In this document: piece by piece, positions 23,237-37,500 of the stretch | Position numbering within the stretch: position 1 is the first letter of the stretch | Layout of the letters: the number at the start of each line of letters is the position of its first letter | DNA from: Klebsormidium nitens | Lineage: Eukaryota; Streptophyta; Klebsormidiophyceae; Klebsormidiales; Klebsormidiaceae | DNA: 64,000 bases | Direction: 5' to 3' | NCBI GenBank assembly: GCA_000708835.1 | Contig: DF236982.1 | Location: 248,001 to 312,000, forward strand | Position numbers and translations under genes: made by a program | Notes under the pieces: model-generated | What the model saw: only the letters and a program-made list of their open reading frames with translations | What the model was told of the DNA's origin: nothing | Databases searched by the model: none

Positions 23237-24801
23237 ACGACGCGGTCCGTGTCCGTGTTTCCCGGGTCTCAATAAGCGGCCCCCTCAGTCTATATAAGCA
23301 CTCCCCCTTCAATAGGTCTGCGAGCTCTCGCCATGTGCGGTAGTTAGTTTCGTAACTTATGAGGAGCGACAACCAACTGTGCTGTCACGTACATCTTACG
23401 AGTGGTGTCGACACGCGTTGTAATTTGTGGTCGAATAAAATGCCTGCGCGGTCACTTCGCGCCATCATCACGTGCCAAGAAAATTTGGCCGATACCACAA
23501 ACGATTCAAGGTACTCCAGTACTTAGCCTCCAGTATAATTTATTGCGTCACCCAAACACTATCTAGAGGGGCATTGGAGTAGTGGCGTTCTAAGTTATTT
23601 GAAGGCTCATAGAAAGACAGATTGGTGTGTGCTCAACAGCAATTCAATAGTGATTGAGCTGATGGGTTTTGATGATTAAGTTAGTGTACATAATCGATCT
23701 CATCGCGTTCGACATAGTCTTTCGAGTTCCATTTCCAAATTCATATGCCAACAAGGTTGAGCAAGGCCTGTAGGGCTGTAGGTCAGATCTATAGTTTTGC
23801 GGCGCGTCTCGACATGTCAATGGACACCGAGTCCTTGATAAAGCGATTGATTAGTCACATGGGAATTGCGCCGCGGCAAGTCGAGGCCTCAGTGCATAAT
23901 CTCGGTGCCAGCATGTGTCTCAGGCTCTGCCATCCACAGTGACCTATAGTGCAGCGAGAGCAGCTCCTGCCACACCCGTATGGCGGGCGGCACATGTGAC
24001 CGTTGATCGAATCAGTCGATAGCATGCGGTATCGAATTGCAATATGATTGAATGAATGTATATATAATTAAGCAAGCTGTTGCAAATTCGCGGAACATAT
24101 GCTCGTCTCCACCTTGTCACCTTGCCGCATGTGTAAACCTATTTCGTGACCATTCGAAGTTATGGCGGAGTCATGCAGTATATATGACGCAGCGCCTCAG
24201 GCGGCCTTCCGATTCAAAGTGCCATGAGCATTAGATGCGGTGATGATGGCCGGCCGCGCGTCCATGCAAATGCCGATACATGTTCGCATCGACTCAGACC
24301 GATTGACCACACGTCGGACCACGTCCGATCACCTCTTACTTCTTTTGAACAGATCTTATGCAGAATCTCAGTGACGGCATGTAACAAAGACATGATGCGG
24401 CAATCATAACGTCAAACCCTAAGACAGGGCGGTATGCTGCAGTGCAACGTAACCAAAATTTAATGTCAATTTGAAAGCATATACCTCACACCTTACTTCA
24501 AGTCAGCTCGCGCGCTTCAACGAGATTTTCCATCACCTGCCTGTTCCGGTTGCCTCCATCGAACTCACCTTCCGGTAGACCGTAGTGGTCCTATTACGCT
24601 TAACTACGAACGCGCTACAGTGACTATCCAAGACCGTCTGATGCACAGAAACTAGCCTGTCCTTTTCAACCCTGTTACCAAATATACGACATATATACAG
24701 CCTCCCAAAAACGGCTCCATTTTAAACCAACGCCCAGAGAGTCCGGTCCTGCTCTCCGTCAATGCCCCGCGTCGAATTAAGTAGGAACGGCTAGTCGATC
24801 G
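23237..24801. other. Convergent intergenic region, no gene seen
   Basis: It separates the ends of the cysteine-rich gene (+) and the NPF protein gene (-). It is AT-richer than coding parts, and none of the short frames shows a domain or splice support. Confidence 0.5.
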
Positions 24802-27800
24802 TTACCACTGTGCTACATGCGGTCTGCTTTTCGAGCTGATGTTTCTCTGACGTCCGAAGTTTTCCCACTCATCCGGGATTGTTTCGTCATTACCGCCTGC
24901 CTTGGCCCCCGAGGCTGGGGCCACAGGAGCGGCAGAAGGGGCCGCCTTCACACCAACCGCTCCGTAAACAGATCCAGGTTGGGGAGTGGCGGTGTAAAAC
25001 GGCTCCCAGCCTTCCTGGCTTAAACCAATACCTGACGGTCCTGTCTTTATAGTACTACTGTTCGAAAAAGCTGTGGGCGGTGCTGTAGAAGATCGTGTTA
25101 ACCCCGGGTTAACGGCTTGGGTTGAGATCGGGTCACCCGTTGAGAACGTCTCCCAAGCCGGCTCTTTCCTGGGCGGGGGCTGTGTCTGTGACCGCAAAAG
25201 CGCCCCGTTCTGAGAGGACAGGGGTTTGGGTTCCAAAAAGGGGTTTAATACCTGCGGGGCTACGGGGGCTGTCACCACTCTCTGTTGGCTTCCATTTGCT
25301 AGGGAAGAAAATTGGTTGATCTCTGTGCTGTTGGTGGGTTCCTGCGCATTCCAGGTCTGATCCCCGTGGTTCGGAGCAAACGGGTTTGGCAAACCTTCAT
25401 AAATAGGAGCGTTTAATTGCTGCAGGCTAGAGGTGTTCTCGATCGGGGTTTCTAAAAACGGGTTAACGGACTTGCTCCTACCGAGCGTCTCCCGAGTGGC
25501 CGCCCCGGGGACTGACATTTGCCCAGGGCTTGCGCCGAACGCTGCTAGGAACGGGTCGGGGTATTGTGCTCGGAAGGGGTTGCCAACAGGTGAGACGGGC
25601 TGGGAGCTGAATCCCGAATTCGGTGGGCCCCCAGAAAGCGGATCTGCGACCGTGTTGTGCGCCGAGCTGACGCCAACGGACCCCAGATCTGAAGGCAGGG
25701 GTTCTGCCCCCCCGTTCGGATGGCCCGAAATGGGAACAGCCGCACTGAGCACGGGTCTTATTGGCGGACTACCCAAATCTTTCGTCCCGGGGGGCAAAGC
25801 AGACCGGGTCTCCGCTCCTCCGGGGGGACAAACGTCCGACCACTCGTTGCCGAGCGCCCACGTCCCGGGGCCGAATTCAGCGTCCAGCAACCCCCCCGGA
25901 GCGACGGCGTTTGCGCCCCGGGGGCTGATCTCGACCACGATGGGGGGGGCGCAGCCATCAGTTTCTGCGTTCAAAAGATCAGGCGGCGAGGCAACGTCCG
26001 AGCTGCGGCGGCTGACGTCAGAGGTGACGTCAGAGGAGGCGCGGCGGCTGCCCTCGGAGCTGGCGCGCGGGGTGGCGCCGGCGACCTTGACGAACTGCTC
26101 GAAGCCTTCGAAGACCCCCTTTTTGGGGCTGGTGGGCGGGGGGGGGAGGGAGGACGCGCGGCGAGAAGCGGAGGGGGAGAGCTGCAGGAGGGGGAGTTGC
26201 ACAACCTTTTCAAATTAGGTACATTTTAAGTCGCTTTGATGCCGTTGTATCGCTTCCCAGTGAACCGTGTTGTCCGCTCGAAGTCGAAAAGAAAGAAAAA
26301 GAAAACAGCTGGGGTTGAGATACTGTTGTGCGCCAATCAGGCTGTAACCCTGCATTTTCATGGGCGCTTCTTCCCAGTCCCCAAAGGCAAGCTGCCTCCA
26401 ACAGGTCCGCTTCGGACCTTCAAATGACAGTCACACCCTGACTTAGAAACAATCGAGGGCTATCGAGATCTGGTTTTTGGCTACCTGCTCAAAGGTACGT
26501 GGTGCAAGGGAAGACCGAAGCTCGAAGCTGTTCGTGCCCTGCTGGTGCAAAACCTAGGGGAGGGTTATCCATCAAGAGCAGGGCCTCTTTGTTCAAAACA
26601 TCGACCCCAAATGAGCCAGCCACTCCCCACAAATAACGGCAAGATGGCAGGGACAGTTTCACGAGGGCTGGAACGGAGCTTAGGCAAATCGATACGTGTG
26701 GAACCGGCCCACTCGCACTACTTTCGGACTGCACTTGAAGAATCAACACTGCTCAAATCTGCTGACCTCTGCAAAGGCGTCCGTCAGGAACGGGTTGAAC
26801 CCCGAGCTGACACGTGGCAGCAGCCGGATGCCCCCGTCCCCCTCCCCTTTCACGCTCGCACTCCCCAGAGACGATTGCCGCGAGTACGCTCCGGTTTTCG
26901 CGGAGCTTTGCCGCGATAGGTTTGGCGTCCCGCTTGGACTCAACCGACTTGAAAATTTGAAAGCCGAGCCGTCGTCGCTACTTCTGGCAGAACCCTTAAA
27001 CCCCTCTTCAGTAGCCCACGCCCCCCCCTGCTCCTCCCCGCCCTCGGCCCCCCGGAAAATGGAAATGTGCTTCGGGAGCTTCGGGCTCGACGCCTTGGAG
27101 TTCCCCGCGGAGGGGGGCTTGGACGAACCCTGGGAGCCCCCCCCGGAACTCCTCTGCCGGCCGTAGGCGGGACTGGAGGGATCCCCCGAGCGCGCGAGCT
27201 CCTTCTTCAGCGCCGCGGCCAGGGCCTCCTTGCTGACGTCACCCTCGCTGACGTCATCCTTCGTAGCATTTTGGCGGGGGGGCGCTCCCAGGGCGCTGTC
27301 GACCCCCACGTAGGGAGTGGGTGAGATGGTCCACTTCGGGGGAGCCACGCTCTTGGCGGGGGGTACGGAGGACTCGTGCTTCGGCTCTTGTGAGAAGCCC
27401 CCGAATGTGGACGCAGTGCTTCGGGAGGTGGCGGAGTCGGGGCTTGAGGGAACGGTCGACCCACCGGCAGCCGAACGGTGGGAAGGGGACAGCGTGGGGG
27501 GTCCTGGAGAAAGGGCGTCAATAAGCGTTAGCTTTCTTCAGGGGATCCTGCTCGGTGTTTTGAAGGAGAGTTCAGAATGTCGGTAGGGTGGAACTCGTGT
27601 GCTGCAATAGTTCCTATGCCCTCTTGAAGCCCAGTCAAACCGTCGAGTGTCAGCTTCAGCCTTCACCAGCTCTCTGAGTGTCGTACCCTTCTGGCATCCG
27701 GAATCCTTATGTTGACCACTTTGTCGCGGGACTGCACTTCGCAGAGTGTCCACGGATGAGAACAATTGCGCAAGATCACGTGCAACAATTGGGATGGGAA

Positions 27801-29334
27801 CGGATCCCAGAGTGGTCAGATTTGTCTCTTCTCCTCATATGAGTGAGGCCGTCTCGGTGGCAAAAGTTCTGTCAACAAGTCCGACTTCGGGAAATGGTGA
27901 CCTGTGTAAACACTTCCCTCAACGCAGAGGACAAGAATCTTCATTCTGCTTTGGGCGCTAAGTGTTGGGTCAGTGTGTGGAATGACATTGTCTGAGTCCA
28001 GGGTGCGTTCTTGCCAGCGGAGTGATCCCCGTTCTGTGCTGGTGTGAACGGCGAGCTGGGCCCGTTCACACGGCCCGGCGACCGTGGGCTGCTGGGCAGC
28101 GAGTGTCCGGACGCCATACGCGCGAGCGCCTCCTTTCGGACGGCCGCCACGACCCCCAGGCGGGATGCGAGAGAGGCAATTTTAGCAGCCTCTTTCGTCT
28201 GCATAGGGAAGAACGTTCGTTGAAGATTCTAAATATTTGGCGTGTGCGCAAGATCCAGATTGCAGTATTATGCGAAAGAAAAGAACGCGCTGTCGGTCTT
28301 TCTGTGTATGATCATGGGCGACGTCGTTTCGGTTGGGGACAGGAAGACGGTCTTGGCTGTCTGATTCTTTTGCAAAGGGAGCAACAGCTCGTGACCTCAA
28401 GGGACAAGGGCGATCAATGTGGCTGCATTTGTCCGTCAGCTAAGGCAACAATGTTGGACGACTCAGAGATCGAGCAGGACAGATTACGCAGTCCTTGTTT
28501 GTCTGAAAAGAAGACTTGCTAAGCCGAGCAGGAAGGAGATGTCTTCATCGAGTTCTTTCTTGTGAGGGAAAAATGCCAAAGCAAGCAGGAAGGAGCTATC
28601 TCTATCGCGCTCCTATTCTGAGCTGCATTTACAGTGCAGCCCACAAAGCTTCGTGTGCTGAAGTCAGCGGTGCTCCTTTTACACAATCCTAGCAGCTCAT
28701 CTTTGAGATGGCTCACCTTGAAGCGAAAGAGGCCCCCACCGGAACCCAGGCTTGTGGGGGCGATCTGCAACACGAGCTGCTTGCCGTCGTTGTCTGCCTG
28801 ACAGCTGTCCACGTTCTCATACCGAAAGTGCATGCCGTCCTCCGGCTTTTGGCGCCGCCTGCCATGGATGCAAACCGACGGTTTGGCTCTTGGGGGTAAA
28901 AGGTGTGGTGTGATATGGATATGGGCAGGAAAGTTTGGAACATTTCAGGGTTAGCCGTACTGTCTGACCTGCAATGCCACCTCCAAGCCCCCACTGAATA
29001 CACGTCCTTATCTCCCTTTGCAAGGATCAATTGGAATTCGCCGTGTTGTGAATGAGTTGGTTCAACGAGACTTTGCAATTCCTGAAGCGTCTGCCAATGC
29101 TAAGCCCCATACCTCTTCCCTACACGAGAACCCAGCCACCCCTTGGGCGGCAGCTTGCTGCACACAGTTGGCTAAGTCCCCCTATAGGTGCTGACGGTGT
29201 CAAGTCAAAGGGACTCACTTGCGAATGGTGAAGCCCTCATCGGTCACTTCGATCTTGTAGGTCTTTCCGATCTTGACGTCGACCCGCAGGGTGCACTCCA
29301 GAAGCGTCGTGGCAAACTTCTCCAGGACCTTCTT
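24802..29334 (-). CDS. NPF-motif-rich protein with conserved beta-rich N-terminal domain (putative membrane-traffic adaptor), 5' end unresolved
   Basis: Exons in transcript order are 29334-29219, 28858-28717, 28198 to about 28067, 27503-26767 and 26181-24802. The first two join in phase and encode a compact, highly charged domain with TLRVDVKIGKTYKIEVTDEG, then EDGMHFRYENVDSCQAD and GGGLFRFK; it may be a PH-like fold. A helical segment follows (TKEAAKIASLASRLGVVAAV). The rest is long, disordered and Ser/Pro-rich, with five NPF motifs (FNPFL, GNPFR, VNPFLE, PNPFAP, LNPFLEP). NPF motifs are known ligands of EH domains in endocytic proteins, so a role as an endocytic or trafficking adaptor is inferred. 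The protein ends HVAQW. The start codon is upstream; an ATG at 30411 beginning MAGAKETIPS is one candidate but I could not connect it. The third exon's donor is weak. Confidence 0.65.
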
Positions 29335-31555
29335 CTGGAGAAGAACGGCGCACCATCGATTGTAAGCAAAGGCTTCATCAAGAGTGGCTCTTCGAAAGAA
29401 AAGTTATCATCGATGTATCGCACCTTGTCTCATGAGGGGCAAAAGAACATTAGAGTGGCTACAAGTTGCCAAAGGGAGAGCGAAGGGCTACAGGTTCAAC
29501 GCTAAGGGGGAGCCTCAAAGAAAGCGAACCTTGTTGATCCATCGGGCGCAAAGCAAGGTACCAGGATGCAGAGTGGGCCCCAGACACCCCACTGATTCAG
29601 ACAGGCACTTATCGGTTCAAACTAAAGCTTTATGACGTGTCGCTGCCGCAGATTTTGACAACGGGTCTCAAAGCGGCATTGCGCGTGTCACAATGCACGA
29701 GTATAGTGCAAGGCAAGATGGTTCCAACAGAAACTTCCTTCAGCCAGCCTATGTGATGCATTTTCTCACTATTTGTGGAACTATCTGATGCTCTGAGCTT
29801 ACACTGTCCTTCAGTCCGAATTTTTGAAAAGAAGCCGTTTATCTTGCTGCGACCAAGTCTGTCCTTGGATCACGACCAATCTGCACAATTCAATCTGCAA
29901 AAAGTGCCTTATTGGCTGGCGGCCCTTCCTCACCTTCTTTGGAGACTCCATCTAGATCCCTGTGGAGTATTGTCCTTCCTTTCAAGTTGCCCAGTCACCA
30001 AAGAAACTTGAGGCCCATGCGACTCTTTCAGAAGGCTGGCCAAAAGCGCTACAAAAACAGTTGCGGAGCCACAGCAATTGTAGGTTGATAAGCTCAACAG
30101 CATTAGGTCATGATCGAAAGACTAGTCCGGCAGCTTACGCGCAGACCCTACAACACACGGGGTGGGCTCCACGTCGTTCAGGCAAACAATGCAAAGCAAG
30201 AATTGGTGCAAAAGGCTAGGACTGCCTTCACATCGCAGAGGAAGGCGCTGCCTCAAAGTGACAGATCTCTGCCTTCCTTTCATTACGACAAAATCTTCTA
30301 CCTGCGATGACAATCAGGGTCGCACAGGCAAGGAAACCTTTCTGTCCTTGTACAGTGTGCGTCTATCCTAGCGGCAGAAGTTGAAGGGATTGTCTCTTTG
30401 GCGCCCGCCATTTTGAAAGAGTCCATTGCGTCTCATATGGCTAATCGCCTCCTGCACGCGCAGATCACGTGGGATTGAGGAGGTTGAGGTGCGCTGAAAT
30501 TTACTGTACCGAACATTTCGGACCTACCGAGTCTACCCAGGGAAGTTTAAGGTGACCGGCAAGTCAATTTTTTGTGCAGCTGAGCACGCCCAGGAAGCGG
30601 TCGGAAGTCGGTAACCGGGGGCCGATTTGGGAATGCCAACCAGAGCGCGGTCCAACCGTCCGCCAGGCAACACGGAATCAACTCGATTCAGGGGGTCAAC
30701 GGCGTTTCGACGCTCGTTGGACAACCGTCAGGGAAATCATTGGATGACGCCACATGCAGCAGAAGAGCAGAAGTTGCCCATACCTATGCAACTGTAGGAT
30801 CAAGCGATCACGCAGATCGTTGCTGGCCTAAACACGACGAGTGCACAAGAACTTGCCTGTTTGCAGCTGGCCTGTAATCCGCCTGCTGTGGGCGCCTGTG
30901 ATGCTAGAGTAACCCTATTCTGATCAGTGCTGCATCATGATAAAGCTCTTCTAAAGCATAGCGGCCGAGATATAATGACCACACAGTTCGAAGCTTACTC
31001 TCTGGATGACTGGACGTTCCAGTCCCGTTCCAGTGATATCCCGGCAGCACTATCGAAAACCACCTTTGCCAAGAAAAGTTTGAACGATATATCGATCTAG
31101 CCTTATACCGGATTGAGTAGGTACCTGTCGATAGCCTGTGCGCTTGATCAGATCGATGCATCAAATCAGCATCCTTCTGCTTGAAGTGAAGAAAATAATC
31201 AGATGTTTCACATGATTGGAAGGGGATTGGAATGCATATGTCGAGTTGCTTCTGTTCAGTAGGGCAAAACCAGTGTGGTTGCAAGCGGCAGCTCATCGAT
31301 GCGACGACAAACGTTAAAAATGTGTTCGAGAAGAGCTCAGGTGGATCCGACGTCGAAGTAACCAGATACTCATGTTCTGGCCATTCCGACCGTTTGCTAT
31401 CGATCGAGACCAGTGACTCATTAGCACATTTGACGTCCCATCAGATAGTTCCACCAAGACATTAAGGGGAAGCGCAATGCAGCAGAATTATTGGTTATTG
31501 GTCGCACAATGCTCAAAACGTGACAATTTACATGCTTCGATGTTACTTTCGCCTT
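29335..31555. other. Region between NPF gene and helicase gene
   Basis: It should hold the 5' exon(s) and promoter of the NPF-protein gene (-) and the 3' flank of the helicase gene (-). One minus-strand ATG at 30411 opens a short coding-like stretch with a possible donor within 80 bases. Otherwise I see no gene, tRNA or repeat. Confidence 0.4.
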
Positions 31556-34500
31556 TTAATTAGGATTGTTTCTTGTGGCATCTACGAAATACGCCAGGGC
31601 CACCTGCTTCTGCTGGGCGCTTTTCCACACTGTCTTGTTACCGTCACCAAGTGATCCCGGAACTATAGACACGTCCATGACTTCTAACTTCAGTAAGGCT
31701 GGGCTGGTGGACTCGCCAGCCTGTAGAACCACCGAATCTACTCCGCTGCACGTCCTTTTCTAGGTCCTTCCATCTGCAATATCAGTGCTCCATCTATCTA
31801 CAATTAGCCAGCCGGTCTGATCGATATCAGGTCATTGGCCTCTTCTCGGGGCGTCGGTAATCAGATGCAGGACGTTTTGATCCAGCCAATTTGGCTCTTC
31901 CCGACTCTACAGCGGCAGCGGACGCGACGCTCACATGATTGCTCGCAGCCCGACTCGCAACCGGGCTGTTTTCAGCCCCGATCAGACTGTACAAAATCCC
32001 GTCCCCGCTACAAGGTTCCCACCGGAACTTGCCCCCACGCGAAGGCCATTGTCCTTTCCTCGAAGGCTTGCTGCCTTTCTTCTTGCGGCGCCATGAGGAG
32101 AGTTTCTGCAAAAGAAGCATGTGTTTCCAGGTCGAGTTCAAGCATAGCGGTCCACAATCATTGAAATAAAAGTTTCAGCTGTACACGATGCACACCGGGG
32201 GAAGAAATGTTTGACAGCCGTCGATAATGCACGCCTCTTGAAGGACGTTCGTTGAAAAGTAGTGGTTAGCCGCATCTCAAAACGGAAGCTTTAATGTTCT
32301 CCAATTGATTCTCATGTCTGACGGCGAATTTGACCATTTCGTAGGTTCTGCATGTTCGCATGGCTGTTGGTGACCGTCCCTTCTACTACCTATTGCATCC
32401 GGTATTCAGAAATGCGTCGAGATGACATTCCGAAAGTTCCGAGATCATAGACCCTGTTCTGCTAGCCATTAATAGGCAGTGCCTCAGATTACCAAAGATC
32501 CACAAAAACTGCTTCGATCGTTGATAGACAGTGCGCAACGACTTTCTTCTGCTTGCCGCACCTAAGTAATGTGGGCCATCTATGAGCTCACCGAGCTGAT
32601 GCTTCCCGCACTCATTCCTTTCAATGATCTGCCAGGGTTCTCCCCCACGTACAGCGCTCGTACAGCGTTCGAGAGGGCGTCCTGGTTCATTTGTGGCTGC
32701 GCCGTTGGCTCTTGGAGAGCCCTGCGGCGAAACGCATGTCTTAGTCACGCGTATCTTATTCGAAGACGCTGGAGCCCATGAGAGCCTTTCAGAACGCTTA
32801 AAATGCTTGCAACATAACTTCAGTTCCATTCCTAGGCCGTCCACGCAGTCTGATTGGAGTCAAGACGTAGTCCCCCCCTCTTGCTGGCAGGCTTGTCTTC
32901 TGGTTATACGCTTGTATTTCAGCCTTGTAACTAAAGAGGAATGCATACGGATTTTATCGTACACTGCTCAAACTGCGCGGTCTTGTTTCAGAGTAAGGGT
33001 ATACGTTCAGGAGCTCACCGAACGCACAGTTCGAGAAGCTCCTCAATCGAGTTCGCGACACGGAGTCCGTTTGGCGTTCAGGCTGTTCCCAGTGTTTGAC
33101 AAGTGTCAGCCTCCCTAGGACCGTGTCGTAGTCGAGAGTCGCTTCGTGACGAGCGACTCGCTTCCCTGGAACGAATTGAATATCCCCTGCCTTTCCGTCA
33201 TCTTGAGCCGTCTTTTGCGGTCTCAGAGCTCCTCCAGCCTGCTTTCCGCCCGGCCGCCTGCCTTGCCCGGCCCTCACGCGTCCGTCCTGCCGGCCTCTTA
33301 CCACCCCCAACGCCAGACCAGCTTGCCCTGCTTCTTTACCCCCACTGTCCTGCTTCCCATCTTCGTCGCCGCTTCCCCCTTCTACACCGTCCTCGCTTTC
33401 GATTTGTTCCTCTCCTCTTCGGGCACTTTCAAGTCCTGTAGCGTCGAACTTCGAAGCAGAGGATATCCTCCGGCTTCGCTCGCCTCTCGAGAAGCGGTTG
33501 AGGATACTGCCGCTCCCTGTGGGTTCAAGAAGGAAAGCATTAATCAACAGCTTGCTCCGGCGGCAACTCTGAAACCGGGTTAGGAAAGTTATGCTTAAGC
33601 AAGCTCGAAGCCAAAAAAGGGGGCAAAAAGTTCCTGTCTCACAATTTTCAAAAAATGAACGCGGTCAGAATCTTGACAAGAGATTTTTCTGAAAGTTCTC
33701 GGCCTGCAATTCTCGTGACTGTCCGATACAGCACGCAACCGCTCAGCCATTGCATCCCTAGTTTGGAGACCTTCTGTGCCGTTTTCGATCAGGGAGGCAT
33801 GATTTCATTGTGGACCTTGCTCTGAGAGGTCATCGCAGATTCCTGACAGGACGAGGAGGGTCAGGCTGAGGCGTCCCTCTAAAGGAAAAGCCATGTCGAT
33901 TCTGCTAATGGTTTCGTACTGAAACGCCGGCGTTCTCAGCGGCCAAATCCTTTTGATAAAAGTCACAGCTTTCTTATTGAACGGCTAGCGCTTTCTTCAA
34001 ATAGGTTCACGTGAGAAACAGTGGCGCTGGGGTGCAAGACGATTTACAGCCCGAGGACGAAAAGGAGACCTTTCAAGTTGTCGTTCGCCAAATAGGACTG
34101 CAACATCCCGCTTCTCATGAGCTAGTCGAGCTTTGAACCGCCGTCTTTTAAGCCTCAAAGCAAGAGGAGTGACTAGACCCACCTGTTGGGGCTGCCGACT
34201 CGCTATGCTGGCCGCCGGTGGCGCACTGCACGCGAGTCTCCTTCTCTTGGGTACTTGGAGGCCCGCCTCTTCGAACTGCCGGGACAGCTCCACCTACCCC
34301 CAATCCGTCCCCCAATCGCGAGCTGCGGCGCAGCGCACGTGCGCAACCGGCTAGATCGGAGCCCCCGGCTAGACTCGGAGGACACGGTTCTACGCCCCTC
34401 TCGACGACATTCCGTTTGCCAGCAGCTTGAGGCTGACCCCCGGCTTGAAAGGGTGTGTCCCTGTCCGTTTGATGCTCCCCCTGAGATGCGCCGGGCGACG

Positions 34501-37500
34501 GCGCCGGTGCTGTCACGTGGCCGTCGCCGGACGAGCCATCAGCTGTTGGAGCTGAAGAGGGCTCTTGTCCGGCCCCACCTCCAGGAGACGCAGGCGTGAC
34601 TGGGTCTCTTTCAGGCTTGAGCACAGCGGTCGGAGGTAGAGGGAGCAGTGCAACCATGCTGCCGTGCTTCAGTTTTTGTGGAGTTTTCATGTCCACGAGC
34701 ACAACCTGCATCATGCATTAAAGAGTTGCCACTTGCGATGTAATTGTTTCTTGGTCGTTCATCTGATTCACTGATCGATAACCATTTTCGACAGACAACC
34801 AGTGTCGATCTTTCAATTTCGATAAGCGCCGCCGAGCAGCGAGCTCTGAACCGCTTTGCTACACAGACTCTGCCGGTGATTCTTTTATCTGCTTCCTTGA
34901 ACGAAGTGCATTGCAAGACGGGATTCGAAAGTAGAAGACAGGTATGCTAGAGATGCTTGAAGCGCTTGAGATTTTGAACGCCAGACGCGTCTCATTAATG
35001 GGGTGACTGAGATTAGGTGCTACCAGCCAGTCTTTGTTGCGCTCCCAGAAAGCACATTTCAAGTGTGTTGCAGGTACATACGGGACACAAAATTTCAAGC
35101 TTACCTTGCAGCTGTCGTACTCGCCTCTCGCAAAGTGGATCCGTCGAGTCAAAACCTGATAAAGAAGTGAGAATAATGGGTTCAAACTCGGAAGCGTACA
35201 AGAAAGAAGACGAAAGTTGTAACAGATTTGTACCTAGCTTTTTGACAGTCAGATAGACCGATGCGGATGCTACGGTACGCTACGAGATCAGATGTGTAAG
35301 CACTGCACCCTAGAAATAGCTGGAAAGAAGTACAGCTAGCGGTACTGTGACGAAGTAAATTCACTCCAGCTTACCAGCTTTATGATGATATCTGCAATCT
35401 AAAGCAGTTATCGAAGACACTAGTATCTGTTCCTCCCCTTGGCATCGCCTCGTCCCGCCGGCCTGGGATGTCTCTCGTTTCTCTCAATGTTTCTTGACGA
35501 GTTGATGAGCGTGATGCTGTAGCCCGGGTCCTTCAGATCATCGAACCGGAGACTTGGCCACTCGATGTCGTAGCTGCAAGTGTCGATGCTTTCGTCGAAG
35601 ACGATGAACTGCACCGTCGGTAGGACCTCTTGAAAGGTGGCGCTGGAGGAATCTGTGATTAAGGAGAAATCGTGTCAGTTGTAAAACAAAAAGTTGGGAG
35701 GACTACATGATCTGCCACCGAGTGCGAGGGCTGAATTCGAGAATGTAACAGGTATCTCGTTAACAGAATTGCACGCGCACCTGAGACTAGGTGGCTTGCA
35801 CGAGGATTATGATCCGAATCCTTCTAGACACGGGAAAATGGCACACGTGTCCTTCGATCACTTTCTACATTCACAGCAAGAATTCCTTCTTTCAGAATTT
35901 AGTGCGAAATCTAATTCGAAAGGACAAGCCGAACTAATTATTTCGAGCCCTTGAGAACAAGTAGCAGTACGACCAACACTGTGGCTCACTCCGGCTGCAG
36001 TTCGTGTCGGCGGAAGCACTAGGTACCACTGGGTCAGAAGCACCAACCGGCACGTCCACCCGCACGATGTTCGAGGTTATGGGAGGATGTCCTTCTTCAT
36101 GTAAAATCCTCTCCGCGTGCACCTCGTGGTCGTTGGTGACAAGATCAATGACCAGGGCACGCTGCGGCCGTCCCTCCGTCGACATCTTCGCATATGCTGG
36201 TGCGAAAGCGCTTATGGTGGAGGGCGGGCATAGATCCCGCATCTTCTGATTGGCCGGATCGAACTGCCGAATCGGGCGCCCAGCAAGCTGGACGTATGTG
36301 CTGTAGCCACATGGCCGTAGCACGAAGACGCTGTTCATGCGGGCGTTGTTGTAGCTGCGGCCGAGTTTCCTCTTGTTGATGATGACGGCTGGGCTGGAGG
36401 CCAGTTTCGACTTGTCGTCGTAGAACACAACGCGGACCTGGAAGGAGGCTGCAGAATTTCCAAACTTGATCTTCAGGGTATCGGACGACGCTGTTGACCA
36501 GCTGAAAGTTTTCACCAATGGCGCATCTGCAAAGAAACTTCTGATAACGTACAAATTCTAAAAAAGGTGAAATCTCGAGAAAGAAGTGGCTCTTCTGGGG
36601 TTTCAAGCAAAGCGTCCTTGATATGCTACTCTCGCAGGTAAGCTGAGTCATTCGAGGCGGTGGATAAGTTTGATCCCCTCGTATCCTCCTTTCCATCTTC
36701 AGTTGGAGGTGGTCACCTGGACATTGGCATTGTTATACGTGGTGAAACTAGATCTTTTCTGGAGGAACCTGGTCTTGCAGGATTGTCAGACAAGGCTGTA
36801 TCTAGGATCAAAGAGAACAGAAGTTACTTAGCAACGGGACCTGACTGCTTCTGTTGGAGACAAAATGGTCAGTGGTCTTGTGTCCATGAATTAGCAAATG
36901 CATCAATGAGCAAAGCGCGCTGGATTACATTGACTAAATGAACTGAAGCAATGTCATTGTTGTCATGACGCAACAGCCTCAGAACTGGTTTCAGTGAGTT
37001 GATTCGTAGGGTGGCCAGCTCACTTACGTCGTTAGTGAGCTGGCCACCCATCCTGCAATTGAACAAGCGTCGAAGAATCTGAGGTGGCGGCCCGGCGCAC
37101 TGCACTCACCGGGCCCATCCTCACGCTGTCGTAGACCTCGTAACCGTCGACCTCATCTTCCTCTGAGTCGGAGTCGAGGTTGTCACCCGGCGGACGAATG
37201 CTCAAGGACGCAAATTCAGCTTCGGCAAGATCGTAGAGAGCCTCCTTGAACAAAGAGACAATCTTTTCAGGGCGAAGCAGTGCTTTCGCCCCCTCTTCCA
37301 AGCTGTCCTTGCTGTCCATGATGAAAACCCCCAGTTGACCCGGGAAGCCGTGGTTCTCTGGTGCGTTGAGGAATTCAAAGAACACCTCAAGGCCCGCCCT
37401 GATGATCTCCCGCGCTTCGATCTCGGTCGACACGGCAGGGAGTCGCCGGTGCTTGAACGCCTCCTCTGTCGTCAACTCTTCGCCCGTTTTCCTCCTGCAG

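Noticed and set aside
25433-26218. Plus-strand 261-codon open frame
   Set aside because: It is the antisense of the NPF-protein's last exon; the minus frame has NPF motifs and phase-matched splicing.
33146-33583. Plus-strand open frame of 145 codons
   Set aside because: It overlaps a minus-strand exon candidate with a good acceptor and donor that keeps phase with the preceding helicase exon.
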